NCBI GenBank assembly: GCA_007693745.1
Contig: REDA01000039.1
Location: 62,001-126,000 of the forward strand
Origin: Balneolaceae bacterium
GTDB lineage: Bacteria; Bacteroidota; Rhodothermia; Balneolales; Balneolaceae
DNA length: 64,000 nt
Reading direction: 5' to 3'
In this document: piece after piece, positions 8,723 through 17,288 of the stretch
How the letters are laid out: each line of letters opens with the position of its first letter
Position numbering within the stretch: the stretch's first letter is position 1
Notes under the pieces: model-generated
The model's input: the letters and a program-made list of their open reading frames with translations, nothing else
Database searches by the model: none
Told to the model about the DNA's origin: nothing
Position numbers and translations under genes: made by a program

Positions 8723-9466
8723 CTACATCGCCATACCGCCATCCACGCGGATAACTTCACCCGTAATATAACTGCTCAAACCGGAAGCAAGAAATACCAC
8801 GACGCTGGACACTTCATCCGGTTCGCCGGGTCTGCCCAGTGGTGTTTCCGACTTGATAGATTCCAGAATTTTGTCGTCCAGCTGCTGAGTCATTTCTGTG
8901 GTGATGTACCCCGGAGCAACGACATTGGCGCGAATATTCCTGCTTGCAAGTTCTTTTGCGAATGATTTGGTAAACCCTATGATTCCGGCTTTTGAAGCTG
9001 AATAATTGCTTTGCCCTGCATTACCGGAGAGGCCGACAACGGAACTTATGTTAATCACAGACCCCCCTCGTGCTTTCATCATGGGACGGGCAGCCGCTTT
9101 GCAATAGTTAAATATACTTTTCAGATTTGTATTCAAAACATCGTCCCATGCTTTTTCATCCATTCGGAGCAAAAGATTGTCTCTCGTAATCCCAGCATTA
9201 TTGACCAGTACATCAAGACTCCCCCACTCTTTCACGACCTCTGTAATCACTTCATCAGCCCTGCCAAAATCGACTGCGTCAGCCTTGAAGCTGGCGCCTT
9301 TCACACCCAATTCTTCGATCTTCCGCACCACTTCTGCAGCAGCCTCTTCCGATCTCGAATAGGTAATTGCCACGTTTGCACCATATTTTGCAAGCGTTAA
9401 TGCGATCGACTTACCGATTCCCCGGCTTCCGCCTGTAACCAGACAATTTTTGTTATTCAGATCCAT
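8723..9466 (-). CDS. fabG: 3-oxoacyl-ACP reductase
   Basis: 247 residues, a classical short-chain dehydrogenase. The NADP-binding GGSRGIG is at 12-18, NNAG at 89-92, and the catalytic S141, Y155 and K159 lie in INISS and NYSASKAG. It reduces beta-ketoacyl-ACP in the first reductive step of each elongation cycle. The C-terminal ITGEVIRVDGGMAM is typical. It lies 8 bp downstream of fabD and its identity is reinforced by the surrounding fab genes. Confidence 0.96.
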   Translation of the reverse strand: MDLNNKNCLVTGGSRGIGKSIALTLAKYGANVAITYSRSEEAAAEVVRKIEELGVKGASFKADAVDFGRADEVITEVVKEWGSLDVLVNNAGITRDNLLLRMDEKAWDDVLNTNLKSIFNYCKAAARPMMKARGGSVINISSVVGLSGNAGQSNYSASKAGIIGFTKSFAKELASRNIRANVVAPGYITTEMTQQLDDKILESIKSETPLGRPGEPDEVSSVVVFLASGLSSYITGEVIRVDGGMAM

Positions 9467-9474
9467 ACTATGTT

Positions 9475-10359
9475 TTATTCGTATCCCGAGATTTCCGGAT
9501 GATTCAAGGTTCTTTTGACCAGCCCCTGCAACACGTTGCCCGGACCCACTTCAATATACTCATTAACTCCCTGGTCACTCATGTTTCTGATAATTTGCGT
9601 CCATTTTACAGGGCTCACAAGTTGCCGAAGAATATTTTCCCTGAGCACTTCCGGCTCATCGCTGGGTAATGCGGTATAATTGCTGTAAACCGGAAACTTA
9701 GCTTTTGTAAATTCAACCTCATTCAGGTTCTCTTTAAATCTTTCGTAAGCAGGCTGCATCAAAGGAGAATGAAATGCACCGCTAACCGGTAACAGTTTTG
9801 CAATTCTGCAACCGCTGCTTTTTGCCATCTCCAGAGCAATTTTTACAGCATCCACATCTCCGGAGATCACAAGTTGTCCCGGGCAGTTATAGTTTGCAGC
9901 GACCACGGGCTTACCCGTACTCTTTTCGGCTTCTTTACAGATTTCATCCACTCTTTCGTCATCCATTCCGATCAATGCTGCCATTGCTCCCGGCTGTTGA
10001 ACCCCTGCATCCTGCATAAGTTCGCCTCTTAAAGAGACTAGTGACAGTGCCTCCTCAAACCCAATCACTCCTGCTGCCGTAAGTGCAGAGAACTCTCCCA
10101 GACTGTGACCGGCAACATAGTCGGGAGACAAATCGAGAGTGCTGTAAAGTGCCACAGAGTGAACAAAAATTGCGGGCTGGGTGAAACGGGTTTGGGTCAG
10201 TTTCTCCAGCGGTCCTTCGAACATAATCTCACTGATTGAGTAACCGAGCAGTTCATTGGCAGATTCAACGATATCCCTGAACTTCTTTTCAGACTCATAA
10301 TGAACCAGACCCATCCCAACTTTTTGTGAACCCTGACCCGGAAAAAGAACAGCTTTCAT
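9475..10359 (-). CDS. fabD: Malonyl-CoA:ACP transacylase
   Basis: 294 residues. It transfers malonyl from CoA to ACP. The FPGQGSQ motif is at 6-12, the nucleophile S86 in VAGHSLGEFSAL, the catalytic H197 in SGAFHSPLM, and the late GPGNVLQGLVKR block is conserved. Its start codon overlaps the fabH stop by 4 bp, indicating coupling. The order fabH-fabD-fabG-acpP-fabF is the textbook arrangement. Confidence 0.97.
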   Translation of the reverse strand: MKAVLFPGQGSQKVGMGLVHYESEKKFRDIVESANELLGYSISEIMFEGPLEKLTQTRFTQPAIFVHSVALYSTLDLSPDYVAGHSLGEFSALTAAGVIGFEEALSLVSLRGELMQDAGVQQPGAMAALIGMDDERVDEICKEAEKSTGKPVVAANYNCPGQLVISGDVDAVKIALEMAKSSGCRIAKLLPVSGAFHSPLMQPAYERFKENLNEVEFTKAKFPVYSNYTALPSDEPEVLRENILRQLVSPVKWTQIIRNMSDQGVNEYIEVGPGNVLQGLVKRTLNHPEISGYE

Positions 10360-11348
10360 TTTTTACTCCATTTCAGATACGATGCCCCCCATGTGAGCCC
10401 TCCGCCGAAAGCAGCAAGAATCACATTGTCACCGTCCTTCAGTTTATCTTTCCAGTCATACAGGCAGAGAGGGATGGTTGCAGCTGTTGTATTGCCATAT
10501 TTTTCAATATTGATCATCACTTTCTCTTTGCTCAAACCCATTCGGCGCGCCGTTGCATCAATGATTCTGAGATTGGCCTGATGCGGCACCAGCCAATCCA
10601 CATCCTCTCCGGTAAGACCGTTTTTAGTCATTATTTCAAGAGAAACGTCTGCCATCCCCTCTGTTGCCTTCTTAAAGACAACGCGTCCATCCTGTCGTAT
10701 ATAGTGGAGTTTACTCTCAACTGTTTCCACTGTAGCGGGATTAAGACTGCCTCCTCCGGGCTGATAAAGGCTGCATTCTTCATCCCCATCGGTATGGTGA
10801 ATAAAATCGATGAATCCTTCATCAGAATCTGAGATTTCAAGAACGACTGCGCCGGCGGCATCACCAAAGAGAATACAGGTAGTACGATCTTCGTAATCAA
10901 TAATTGAACTCATTTTGTCTGCTCCGATAACAAGAACCTTTTTTGCCCGGCCGGCCTCAATCATCATCGCGCCATTTGACAGTGCAAAAAGAAAGCCAGA
11001 GCAGGCTGCTGACAGATCGAATCCATATGCGTTCACGGCTCCAATCTTCTTCTGTACAAGAGCTGCTGTAGCCGGGAAAAAATAATCCGGGGTCACTGTG
11101 GCTACGACGATTGCTTCAATTTCAGACGGCTCAACTCCGGCATCCTTCAATGCCTCTTTGGCTGCTTCAGCAGCCATGAACGCAGTGGCCTTTTTCGGGT
11201 CTTTGAGTAGTCTTCGTTCTGCAATTCCCGTTCTGGAACGAATCCATTCATCGTTCGTATCCACAAACTTTTCCAATTCAGCATTGGTAAGTATATAATC
11301 AGGCAGATATCGGCCGACTCCGGATATCTTGGCTCTTCGTAAACTCAT
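10356..11348 (-). CDS. fabH: 3-oxoacyl-ACP synthase III (KASIII)
   Basis: 330 residues from the chosen ATG. It condenses acetyl-CoA (or a branched primer) with malonyl-ACP to start fatty-acid synthesis. The Cys-His-Asn triad is C116 in SAACSGFLFAL, H256 in VPHQANLRI and N286 in KYGNTTAATIPL. The open frame extends 12 codons further up to 11384, but that would overlap plsX by 23 bp. The internal Met giving MSLRRAKISGVGRYLP matches the family N terminus and leaves a 13-bp gap, so 11348 is preferred. Confidence 0.95.
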   Translation of the reverse strand: MSLRRAKISGVGRYLPDYILTNAELEKFVDTNDEWIRSRTGIAERRLLKDPKKATAFMAAEAAKEALKDAGVEPSEIEAIVVATVTPDYFFPATAALVQKKIGAVNAYGFDLSAACSGFLFALSNGAMMIEAGRAKKVLVIGADKMSSIIDYEDRTTCILFGDAAGAVVLEISDSDEGFIDFIHHTDGDEECSLYQPGGGSLNPATVETVESKLHYIRQDGRVVFKKATEGMADVSLEIMTKNGLTGEDVDWLVPHQANLRIIDATARRMGLSKEKVMINIEKYGNTTAATIPLCLYDWKDKLKDGDNVILAAFGGGLTWGASYLKWSKK

Positions 11349-11361
11349 GAATTCAGACAGG

Positions 11362-12348
11362 TTAGTTATTGAGCGAGGAAACAATTTTACTGTTCACCTC
11401 ATTCTTTACGCATTGGGAAGCATTAAAAATCATATTCTTGATCGCCGTAACTGAACTGTTACCGTGTCCCACAAGGCTCATTCCATTGACTCCCAAAAAC
11501 GGAATGCCCCCAACATGCTCGTAATTGAATGAGTTTAACGTGTGCTGGATAACATCCAGAACCACTCCCTGGGCTTCACTACTCATTTTTTTCACTTCCA
11601 TGGTCTTTTTCAACATGTAATGCAGTACCTCAGGAAACGACTCGCCAAATTTGAGAATCACATTGCCACTGAAGCCGTCACACAAATAGATATCAGTTTT
11701 ACCATACAGGATGTCTTTACCTTCAATATTCCCGAAGAAATTGGGCAGAGAGCCCAGTAACTTATGTACCTCCTTCAAAAGTTCCGTCCCTTTCTCAGGT
11801 TCTTCTCCAATATTGAGCAGGCCAATTTTAGGTTCCTCAATCAACATGATATCCCTTGCAAATATCTCACTCATTTTGGCAAACTGCAGATACATCTCAG
11901 GCCTCAGTTCAAGATTGGCTCCGGCATCTACCAGCAGACTCACGCCTTTTATGGTAGGGTAAGTAACGGCGATAGTGGGGCGGACAACTCCTTCAAGTTT
12001 TCCGAGAAGAAACATCGATGCTGCAAGAAGTGCGCCTGTATTCCCTGCGCTTACAAAAGCATCGCAATCCCCGGCTTTATGAGCTGAAATACCGAGCGTG
12101 ATGGATGAATTTCTTTTTGTCTTTACAGCTGATGCAGGAGACTCATTCATGCCAATTATTTCAGGAGCATGAAGAATCTCAACTCTGGATTTATCATAGT
12201 CCAGAAGATGGAGTTCATCCTGAATCATTTTCTCCGGGCCTACAAGCAAAACAGAAATATCTTCAAATTCCGTGACTGCCTGAACCGCCCCCCGGATCGG
12301 ATTCCCCGGATAAAAGTCACCACCAACTGCATCGACAGCAATCCGCAT
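11362..12348 (-). CDS. plsX: Phosphate acyltransferase PlsX
   Basis: 328 residues. It makes acyl-phosphate from acyl-ACP for phospholipid synthesis at the membrane surface. The start IAVDAVGGDFYPGNPIRGAV carries the conserved AVDAMGGD-like block, and GNTGALLAAS, GVSLLVDAGAN, IGLLNIGEE and CDGFSGNVILKF follow in the family order. It sits 14 bp from rpmF and 13 bp from fabH in the conserved rpmF-plsX-fabH cluster. Confidence 0.97.
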   Translation of the reverse strand: MRIAVDAVGGDFYPGNPIRGAVQAVTEFEDISVLLVGPEKMIQDELHLLDYDKSRVEILHAPEIIGMNESPASAVKTKRNSSITLGISAHKAGDCDAFVSAGNTGALLAASMFLLGKLEGVVRPTIAVTYPTIKGVSLLVDAGANLELRPEMYLQFAKMSEIFARDIMLIEEPKIGLLNIGEEPEKGTELLKEVHKLLGSLPNFFGNIEGKDILYGKTDIYLCDGFSGNVILKFGESFPEVLHYMLKKTMEVKKMSSEAQGVVLDVIQHTLNSFNYEHVGGIPFLGVNGMSLVGHGNSSVTAIKNMIFNASQCVKNEVNSKIVSSLNN

Positions 12349-12362
12349 ACTTTTAATATTAA

Positions 12363-12542
12363 TTATTTACTTACGTTTATTACCTGCCTGCCCCGGTAGT
12401 AACCACACTCCATGCAGACATGGTGATAGCGATGCATCGCTCCACAGTTTGAACACTCCGTAAGGGGTGTCTCCGTAAGAGAGTGATGTGCACGCCGCTT
12501 GTCTCTGCGAGCCTTTGAGGTTTTTCGTTTTGGATGTGCCAT
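12363..12542 (-). CDS. rpmF: Ribosomal protein L32 (bL32)
   Basis: A 59-codon gene, easily missed by length filters. Translation begins MAHPKRKTSKARRDKRRAH, the characteristic bL32 N terminus, and contains a CSNCGAM and CMECGYY pair, i.e. a four-cysteine zinc-binding form of L32. It ends GRQVINVSK. It is a component of the 50S subunit. It lies 9 bp downstream of yceD and 14 bp upstream of plsX, the widespread yceD-rpmF-plsX order. The four-Cys form can be contrasted with zinc-free paralogues used under zinc limitation in some bacteria; no second copy is seen here. Confidence 0.96.
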   Translation of the reverse strand: MAHPKRKTSKARRDKRRAHHSLTETPLTECSNCGAMHRYHHVCMECGYYRGRQVINVSK

Positions 12543-12551
12543 CTTTAAATA

Positions 12552-13070
12552 TTATTTATTTTGCTTCAATTTGTTCAGTGCTGACCATCGTGGATCTGTG
12601 TATGCATTTTTTTCGGATATTGAATCGGATTGGGACTGATCAATCAGCCCAAACGATCCGCTATCTTCTATATCAGGATGAATTTTCCTGACCGGAACCT
12701 CAAGCATCACAGTATCCCTCACCTCATCACTAATGTCAATAACAGACTGGTGAACATCCAACCCCCGAACTCCGCCTTTAGCCGAGTCAGAATATTCCTG
12801 CACACCAGGTTCATACAACAGATGATATTTGCCACTCAGTTTTTTCTCAAATTTATTAAGCGAGCGGTCACATATCATTTCCACTGCAGCCTCCACATTA
12901 AATCTGATTTCAATAAAATGATTGGTTTTGTAAAAAAAAACTGTGAGATCCCCGTTTAAAAAACGGATTTCGTCACTCAGCTCCAAATCATTTTCATCAA
13001 GCGTAACCTTCCTTTCGCACCTTCCGGCAGGCAACCCCTGTACATTGAATATCATTTTTTTGGAAATCAC
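12552..13070 (-). CDS. yceD: DUF177/YceD family protein (23S rRNA accumulation protein)
   Basis: 172 residues. The C-terminal DPRWSALNKLKQ is the hallmark of the YceD/DUF177 family, and a conserved CDRSLNKF segment lies near residue 67. Known members promote 23S rRNA accumulation and are encoded immediately upstream of rpmF, as here (9 bp). The central part is acidic and poorly conserved. A later Met at codon 6 is an alternative start. It is probably the first gene of the yceD-rpmF-plsX-fab run, with possible read-through from the kinase gene 41 bp upstream. Confidence 0.88.
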   Translation of the reverse strand: MISKKMIFNVQGLPAGRCERKVTLDENDLELSDEIRFLNGDLTVFFYKTNHFIEIRFNVEAAVEMICDRSLNKFEKKLSGKYHLLYEPGVQEYSDSAKGGVRGLDVHQSVIDISDEVRDTVMLEVPVRKIHPDIEDSGSFGLIDQSQSDSISEKNAYTDPRWSALNKLKQNK

Positions 13071-13111
13071 AATAGCTTCGAAAAATAGAAAGATTTGATT
13101 TGCTATGCAAT

Positions 13112-13744
13112 TTAATTAAACAATCCGTAAAGCCTCTGCTCAACCATACTGACGATCTTTCCCAGATCCTCCTGATTATTTACAAAATCAAGATCATCTG
13201 TATCGATCACAAGTTTCTCGTGATCATACTTTTCAATCCACTCTTCATAGAGTCTGTTTAATCGCTCAAGGTATTCAATACGTATCGTATTTTCATAATC
13301 ACGACCGCGTTGCTGTATTTGCCTTACAAGTGTCGGGACATCCGCACGCAGATAGATCAGCAGATCCGGAGCCTTCAGGTACGTCACCATTTCTCTGAAC
13401 AGAGATTTGTAGTTTTCATAATCCCTGTTGCTCATCAACCCCATCTCATGAAGGTTTTTTGCGAAAATCTCAACATCTTCATAAATGGTTCGATCCTGAA
13501 TCAGACTCTTTTCAACACTGTGCAGCACTTTCTGATGCTGAAATCGACTCGATAAAAAATAGATCTGGAGATTAAAACTCCACCTTCTCATATCTTCATA
13601 AAAATCTGAAAGATATGGATTGTCATCAACCGATTCATAGTAGGTTTCCCAGCCGAAATTTTTACCAAGAAGGGACGTCAGCGAAGACTTGCCCGCGCCG
13701 ATGTTCCCCGCAATCGCTATATATTTCTTCTCTTTTCCCGCCAT
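13112..13744 (-). CDS. Deoxynucleoside kinase (dGK/dAK family)
   Basis: 210 residues from the ATG that gives MAGKEKKYIAIAGN. The frame extends 18 codons further upstream, but that would overlap pgi. The P-loop GNIGAGKSS is near the N terminus, followed by DDNPYLSDFYED, the DRTIYED segment (equivalent to the DRS motif) and LLIYLRADVPTLVRQIQQRGR, all matching the deoxyguanosine/deoxyadenosine kinase family. It phosphorylates salvaged deoxynucleosides with ATP. It starts 4 bp after the pgi stop, so it is in the pfkA-pgi transcript. Base specificity is not readable. Confidence 0.9.
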   Translation of the reverse strand: MAGKEKKYIAIAGNIGAGKSSLTSLLGKNFGWETYYESVDDNPYLSDFYEDMRRWSFNLQIYFLSSRFQHQKVLHSVEKSLIQDRTIYEDVEIFAKNLHEMGLMSNRDYENYKSLFREMVTYLKAPDLLIYLRADVPTLVRQIQQRGRDYENTIRIEYLERLNRLYEEWIEKYDHEKLVIDTDDLDFVNNQEDLGKIVSMVEQRLYGLFN

Positions 13745-13748
13745 TTCG

Positions 13749-15038
13749 TCACTTTTTTCCAAGTATACTGTACATGGCTTTTTTGTAATCTTCCACACCC
13801 GGTTGATTAAATGGATTCACTCCCAGCATCAAAACATAAACTGCCGTAAATAGTTCGTAGAAGTAAATCAGCTCTCCAAGCCCCTGTGCTGTAAGCTTGT
13901 CCAATTCAATTATAAAGACCGGAACACCACCCTCAGTATGTGCCAAAACTGTACCCTGAAGCGCACTTCGGTTAATTTCATGAAAGGGACGGCCGGCAAG
14001 ATAGTTAAGTTGATCCGTATCTTCACTGTTTCCCTCATCCACCACATAATCAGATACAGGTTCGTCGACCACAATGAGTGTTTCACAAATATTTCTTCGC
14101 CCCTGTTGAATCAATTGCCCAACACTATGTAAATCTGTAGAAAAGCCGGACAGGGCCGGATAGAGCCCCATCCCATCCTTACCTTCGCTCTCGCCGATAA
14201 GTTGCTGTATCCATGCAGTGATACCGAAAAGTTCCGGCTCGAATGTACCAATCACATCCACCGCAAACCCCTTTTCATGCAGTAGATATCTTGCAGCAGC
14301 ATACTCGAATAAATTCCCAATATTCTCAGACTCTTTTCTGAAGCAGGATACTGCCCCGTAGAAAAGTGTGCGGATATCAATGCCTGCAACTGCTATCGGT
14401 AATAGTCCCACCGGCGTCAGAACCGAAAAGCGACCACCAACATCGTCCGGTATCACATATTTTTTATATCCCTCAGCCTTAATGATTTTGTTCAGGACTC
14501 CCCCTGACGGACCTGTTGTTGCGATGATGCGTTTTCCGGCATCCTCGTAATTGTCGTGCATCCAGCGTCTGAGCTGGCGGAATGCAAGTGCTGTCTCCAG
14601 GGTAGTTCCCGATTTTGAAATCACATTCAGATATACACTCTTCTTCCGGCCATCTTCGAAAGGTGTACCAATATATTGAATCAGCTCACTCAGATATTTC
14701 CCGCTCATATGATGTCCGGCATAGAGGATTTCAGGACCGTTATGCCCAAAATGCGGGTTCAGCGCACGAATAACTGCCATCGCACCGGTGTACGATCCTC
14801 CGATGCCACATACAATAAATATATCTGCGTTTTGCCGAACAGCGGATGCATAAGAGACGATCTCCTCAATTTCCGCATCATCAGGTTCTGCAACAATCCG
14901 CCTCCATCCAAGCCATTCAGATCCCGGTATATTCCCCTCACACAGATCCTTGTATGCTTTTTCTGCTTTGAGATAAGCCTCTGCCCTGTCACTCACGCTA
15001 AGGAAGTTGTCAAGATCGTCTGAATTAAATTTTATCAT
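13749..15038 (-). CDS. pgi: Glucose-6-phosphate isomerase
   Basis: 429 residues, the shorter bacterial PGI type seen in Firmicutes rather than the 550-residue enterobacterial form. Sugar-phosphate binding is indicated by GIGGSYTGAMAVIRAL and SKSGTTLETALAFR; the ESEGKDGMGLYPA block contains the catalytic Glu region. It interconverts glucose-6-P and fructose-6-P. The gene lies 4 bp from pfkA upstream and 4 bp from the kinase downstream, so consecutive glycolytic steps are co-transcribed. Confidence 0.95.
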   Translation of the reverse strand: MIKFNSDDLDNFLSVSDRAEAYLKAEKAYKDLCEGNIPGSEWLGWRRIVAEPDDAEIEEIVSYASAVRQNADIFIVCGIGGSYTGAMAVIRALNPHFGHNGPEILYAGHHMSGKYLSELIQYIGTPFEDGRKKSVYLNVISKSGTTLETALAFRQLRRWMHDNYEDAGKRIIATTGPSGGVLNKIIKAEGYKKYVIPDDVGGRFSVLTPVGLLPIAVAGIDIRTLFYGAVSCFRKESENIGNLFEYAAARYLLHEKGFAVDVIGTFEPELFGITAWIQQLIGESEGKDGMGLYPALSGFSTDLHSVGQLIQQGRRNICETLIVVDEPVSDYVVDEGNSEDTDQLNYLAGRPFHEINRSALQGTVLAHTEGGVPVFIIELDKLTAQGLGELIYFYELFTAVYVLMLGVNPFNQPGVEDYKKAMYSILGKK

Positions 15039-15042
15039 AGTG

Positions 15043-16011
15043 TCACCTCAAAATTTTATACATCTCTAAAAGATCGAAATTTATCTGCTTAATTTTTCCA
15101 AAAGTATTTTCAATTGGGGTAATCTTTACTTCATTATTCACAATTCCAACCATCACCTTTGTTTTACCTGAATAAATGGCCTTCACTGCTTCATATCCAA
15201 GCCTGCTGGAGAGAACTCTGTCACGCGCTGTCGGAGACCCCCCTCTCTGAATATGGCCCAAAATACACACTTTCATTTCATACTTGCCAAAATCCTCTTC
15301 CAGCTCTGAACTGATTCGTACTGCCCCGCCGGTCTCTTCACCTTCAGCGATCACCACCAGGGTGCTTCGTTTCTTTCCCTGCATTGTATTTCTGAGTGAA
15401 CTTTTTATCTCCTCTGTTTTTTTCAGAGCCTCAGGGAGAATAATCAGCTCGGCACCGGTTGCTATTCCGGTCTCCAAGGCAATAAAACCGGAATGCCTTC
15501 CCATTACCTCAACAAGAAAGAGACGCTCATGCGCATCGGCTGTATCCCTGATATTATCAATCGCATCCATGGCTGTATTAAGAGCCGTATCGTATCCGAT
15601 AGTCTCATCACTGCCAATTAAGTCGTTATCGATGGTGCCTGGAATTCCCACAACCTCAATTCCATGCTCTTCTGCCAGTATGGTTGCACCCCTGAAGCTG
15701 CCATCCCCACCGATGACTACCAGTGCTCCTACTTTTTCTGATTTTAAATTTTTGGCAGCTTTCACTCTTCCTTCAGGTGTTCTGAACTCTTCAGAGCGTG
15801 CCGACCTGAGTATGGTTCCGCCACGCTGAATGATACCCGATACATCAGTTTTTCCAAGACGTCTGAAGTCTGCAGAGATTAACCCGTTGAATCCTTTTTC
15901 AACACCAATCACCTCATACCCGAAATGGCATGCAGTTCTCGTAACTGCCCTAACGGCTGCATTCATTCCGGGTGAATCGCCACCACTTGTTAAAACCGCA
16001 ATTTTCTTCAT
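15043..16011 (-). CDS. pfkA: ATP-dependent 6-phosphofructokinase
   Basis: 322 residues. It phosphorylates fructose-6-P to fructose-1,6-bisP, the committed step of glycolysis. The N-terminal TSGGDSPGMNAAVRA and GGDGSFRGA bind ATP (the Gly after GGD favours ATP over pyrophosphate). The catalytic loop GTIDNDLIGSDETIGYDTA and the substrate-binding MGRHSGF are intact, and QRGGSPTARDR is the usual allosteric-site region. It is first gene of the minus run. The 252-bp divergent gap upstream holds a perfect 10-bp inverted repeat. Confidence 0.97.
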   Translation of the reverse strand: MKKIAVLTSGGDSPGMNAAVRAVTRTACHFGYEVIGVEKGFNGLISADFRRLGKTDVSGIIQRGGTILRSARSEEFRTPEGRVKAAKNLKSEKVGALVVIGGDGSFRGATILAEEHGIEVVGIPGTIDNDLIGSDETIGYDTALNTAMDAIDNIRDTADAHERLFLVEVMGRHSGFIALETGIATGAELIILPEALKKTEEIKSSLRNTMQGKKRSTLVVIAEGEETGGAVRISSELEEDFGKYEMKVCILGHIQRGGSPTARDRVLSSRLGYEAVKAIYSGKTKVMVGIVNNEVKITPIENTFGKIKQINFDLLEMYKILR

Positions 16012-16062
16012 TTACTATGACACACCATTTCTGTTAATTACCATTTTGTGAGTACAGACTGA

Positions 16063-16089
16063 ATTCAGAGAAAAGGCTGTTCTCTGAAT
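16063..16089. promoter_or_regulatory. Palindrome (candidate operator) between pfkA and prenyl synthase genes
   Basis: A perfect 10-bp inverted repeat, ATTCAGAGAA at 16063-16072 and TTCTCTGAAT at 16080-16089, is separated by 7 bp. It is centred 65 bp upstream of the pfkA ATG, in the divergent spacer. Size and symmetry fit a dimeric repressor site; an RNA hairpin in the pfkA leader is an alternative. No matching second copy was noticed in the window. Confidence 0.45.
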
Positions 16090-16199
16090 ATTTGGAAAAC
16101 CTGAAACAGAAAACCCGTTTGTTTTGTTATTTTTGCAGGAAACAACAAACAACCCATTTAACGTAAACCTGATCTGACAAACTACTTAGTCAATCTCCA

Positions 16200-16228
16200 T
16201 TGCGCAAATATTTAACATCTATTATTTG
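16200..16228 (+). promoter_or_regulatory. Weak promoter candidate for the prenyl synthase-lpxH-PBP operon
   Basis: TTG at 16200-16202 and TATTATTTG at 16220-16228, 17 bp apart, resemble TTG-N-TAnnTTTG with one extra base in the -7 element. The ATG is 35 bp downstream. This is low confidence because the spacing is imperfect. Confidence 0.3.
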
Positions 16229-16263
16229 TATTTTTTCACCAATCAGGAAAACAGACCTATTGA

Positions 16264-17280
16264 ATGACAAATCAGTTGCTCACCCACAGTGATCGGTACC
16301 TGGGATCATCTCCCTCACTAAAAGAAGCCACCCGGCCGGTTCAGGAAGATCTGCGGGTTTTCAGAAGTTTCTTTAAAAAAGAGATCAGCAGTGATGTTTT
16401 CCTGCTCGATCAGATTATCCAGTATCTTCTGAGGCAGAAAGGCAAGGAGATACGGCCAACACTGGTTTTCATGACGGCCCGAATGTTCGGTGAAATTACC
16501 GAAAGAAGTTTCATCGCAGCGACGATGATCGAATTGCTGCACACAGCAACACTTATCCATGACGATGTGGTGGATGAATCAGATAAACGAAGAGGTTTTC
16601 TCAGCATTAATAAGATCTGGAGGAACAAGGCGGGGGTGCTTTTGGGAGATTTTCTTCTTTCAAAAGGACTTCTCATCGCTCTTGAAAATCAGGAGTATCA
16701 ACTTCTTCAGGTTCTCTCTGATGCTGTCAGAAAAATGAGCGAGGGTGAGCTTCGCCAGCTCAAGACATCGAATCTCTTTAACATGACAGAAGAGCGTTAT
16801 TTTCAGATTATCTCTGAAAAAACAGCAAGCCTCATTTCCGCCTGCTGCCAGTGTGGCGCAATCGCCTCCGTCAGCGACCCGTTGATCATCGAGAAAATGG
16901 GCGAAATTGGTCATAAAATCGGAATCGCATTTCAGATTAAGGACGACCTTTTCGACTACGGTATTGATGACATTGGAAAACCGACCCGAAATGACATTAA
17001 AGAGAGAAAAGTTACATTACCCTTGATCTATGCGCTTCAAAATGCCACGAACAGTGAGAAAAGAGTCATCAGAAGATTGATGAAAAAACGGAGAAAAAAA
17101 ACGAAGGAGATTGACCAGATCGTGGAATTTGTGCATAACAAAAACGGATTAAAGCTTGCAGAGTTAAAGTTACGTGAAATCTCTGAAGCTGCGTTACAGC
17201 TTTTGAATACCATTCCTGCAGCCAGGGGGAGTGAAGATTTTGAAGCACTCGTCAATTTTATCATTACCAGAAACAAATAG
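16264..17280 (+). CDS. Polyprenyl (octaprenyl-type) diphosphate synthase
   Basis: 338 residues of the trans-prenyltransferase family. The first aspartate-rich motif is LIHDDVVDESDKRRG, the second is IKDDLFDYGIDD; GKEIRPTLVFM and GDFLLSKG are also diagnostic. It adds isopentenyl units to an allylic primer to make the C35-C40 tail of menaquinone or ubiquinone; chain length is not predictable by eye. It leads a plus-strand operon with lpxH (8-bp gap) and a PBP. Quinone supply suits the nuo cluster nearby. Confidence 0.92.
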   Translation: MTNQLLTHSDRYLGSSPSLKEATRPVQEDLRVFRSFFKKEISSDVFLLDQIIQYLLRQKGKEIRPTLVFMTARMFGEITERSFIAATMIELLHTATLIHDDVVDESDKRRGFLSINKIWRNKAGVLLGDFLLSKGLLIALENQEYQLLQVLSDAVRKMSEGELRQLKTSNLFNMTEERYFQIISEKTASLISACCQCGAIASVSDPLIIEKMGEIGHKIGIAFQIKDDLFDYGIDDIGKPTRNDIKERKVTLPLIYALQNATNSEKRVIRRLMKKRRKKTKEIDQIVEFVHNKNGLKLAELKLREISEAALQLLNTIPAARGSEDFEALVNFIITRNK

Positions 17281-17288
17281 CTTAATCC

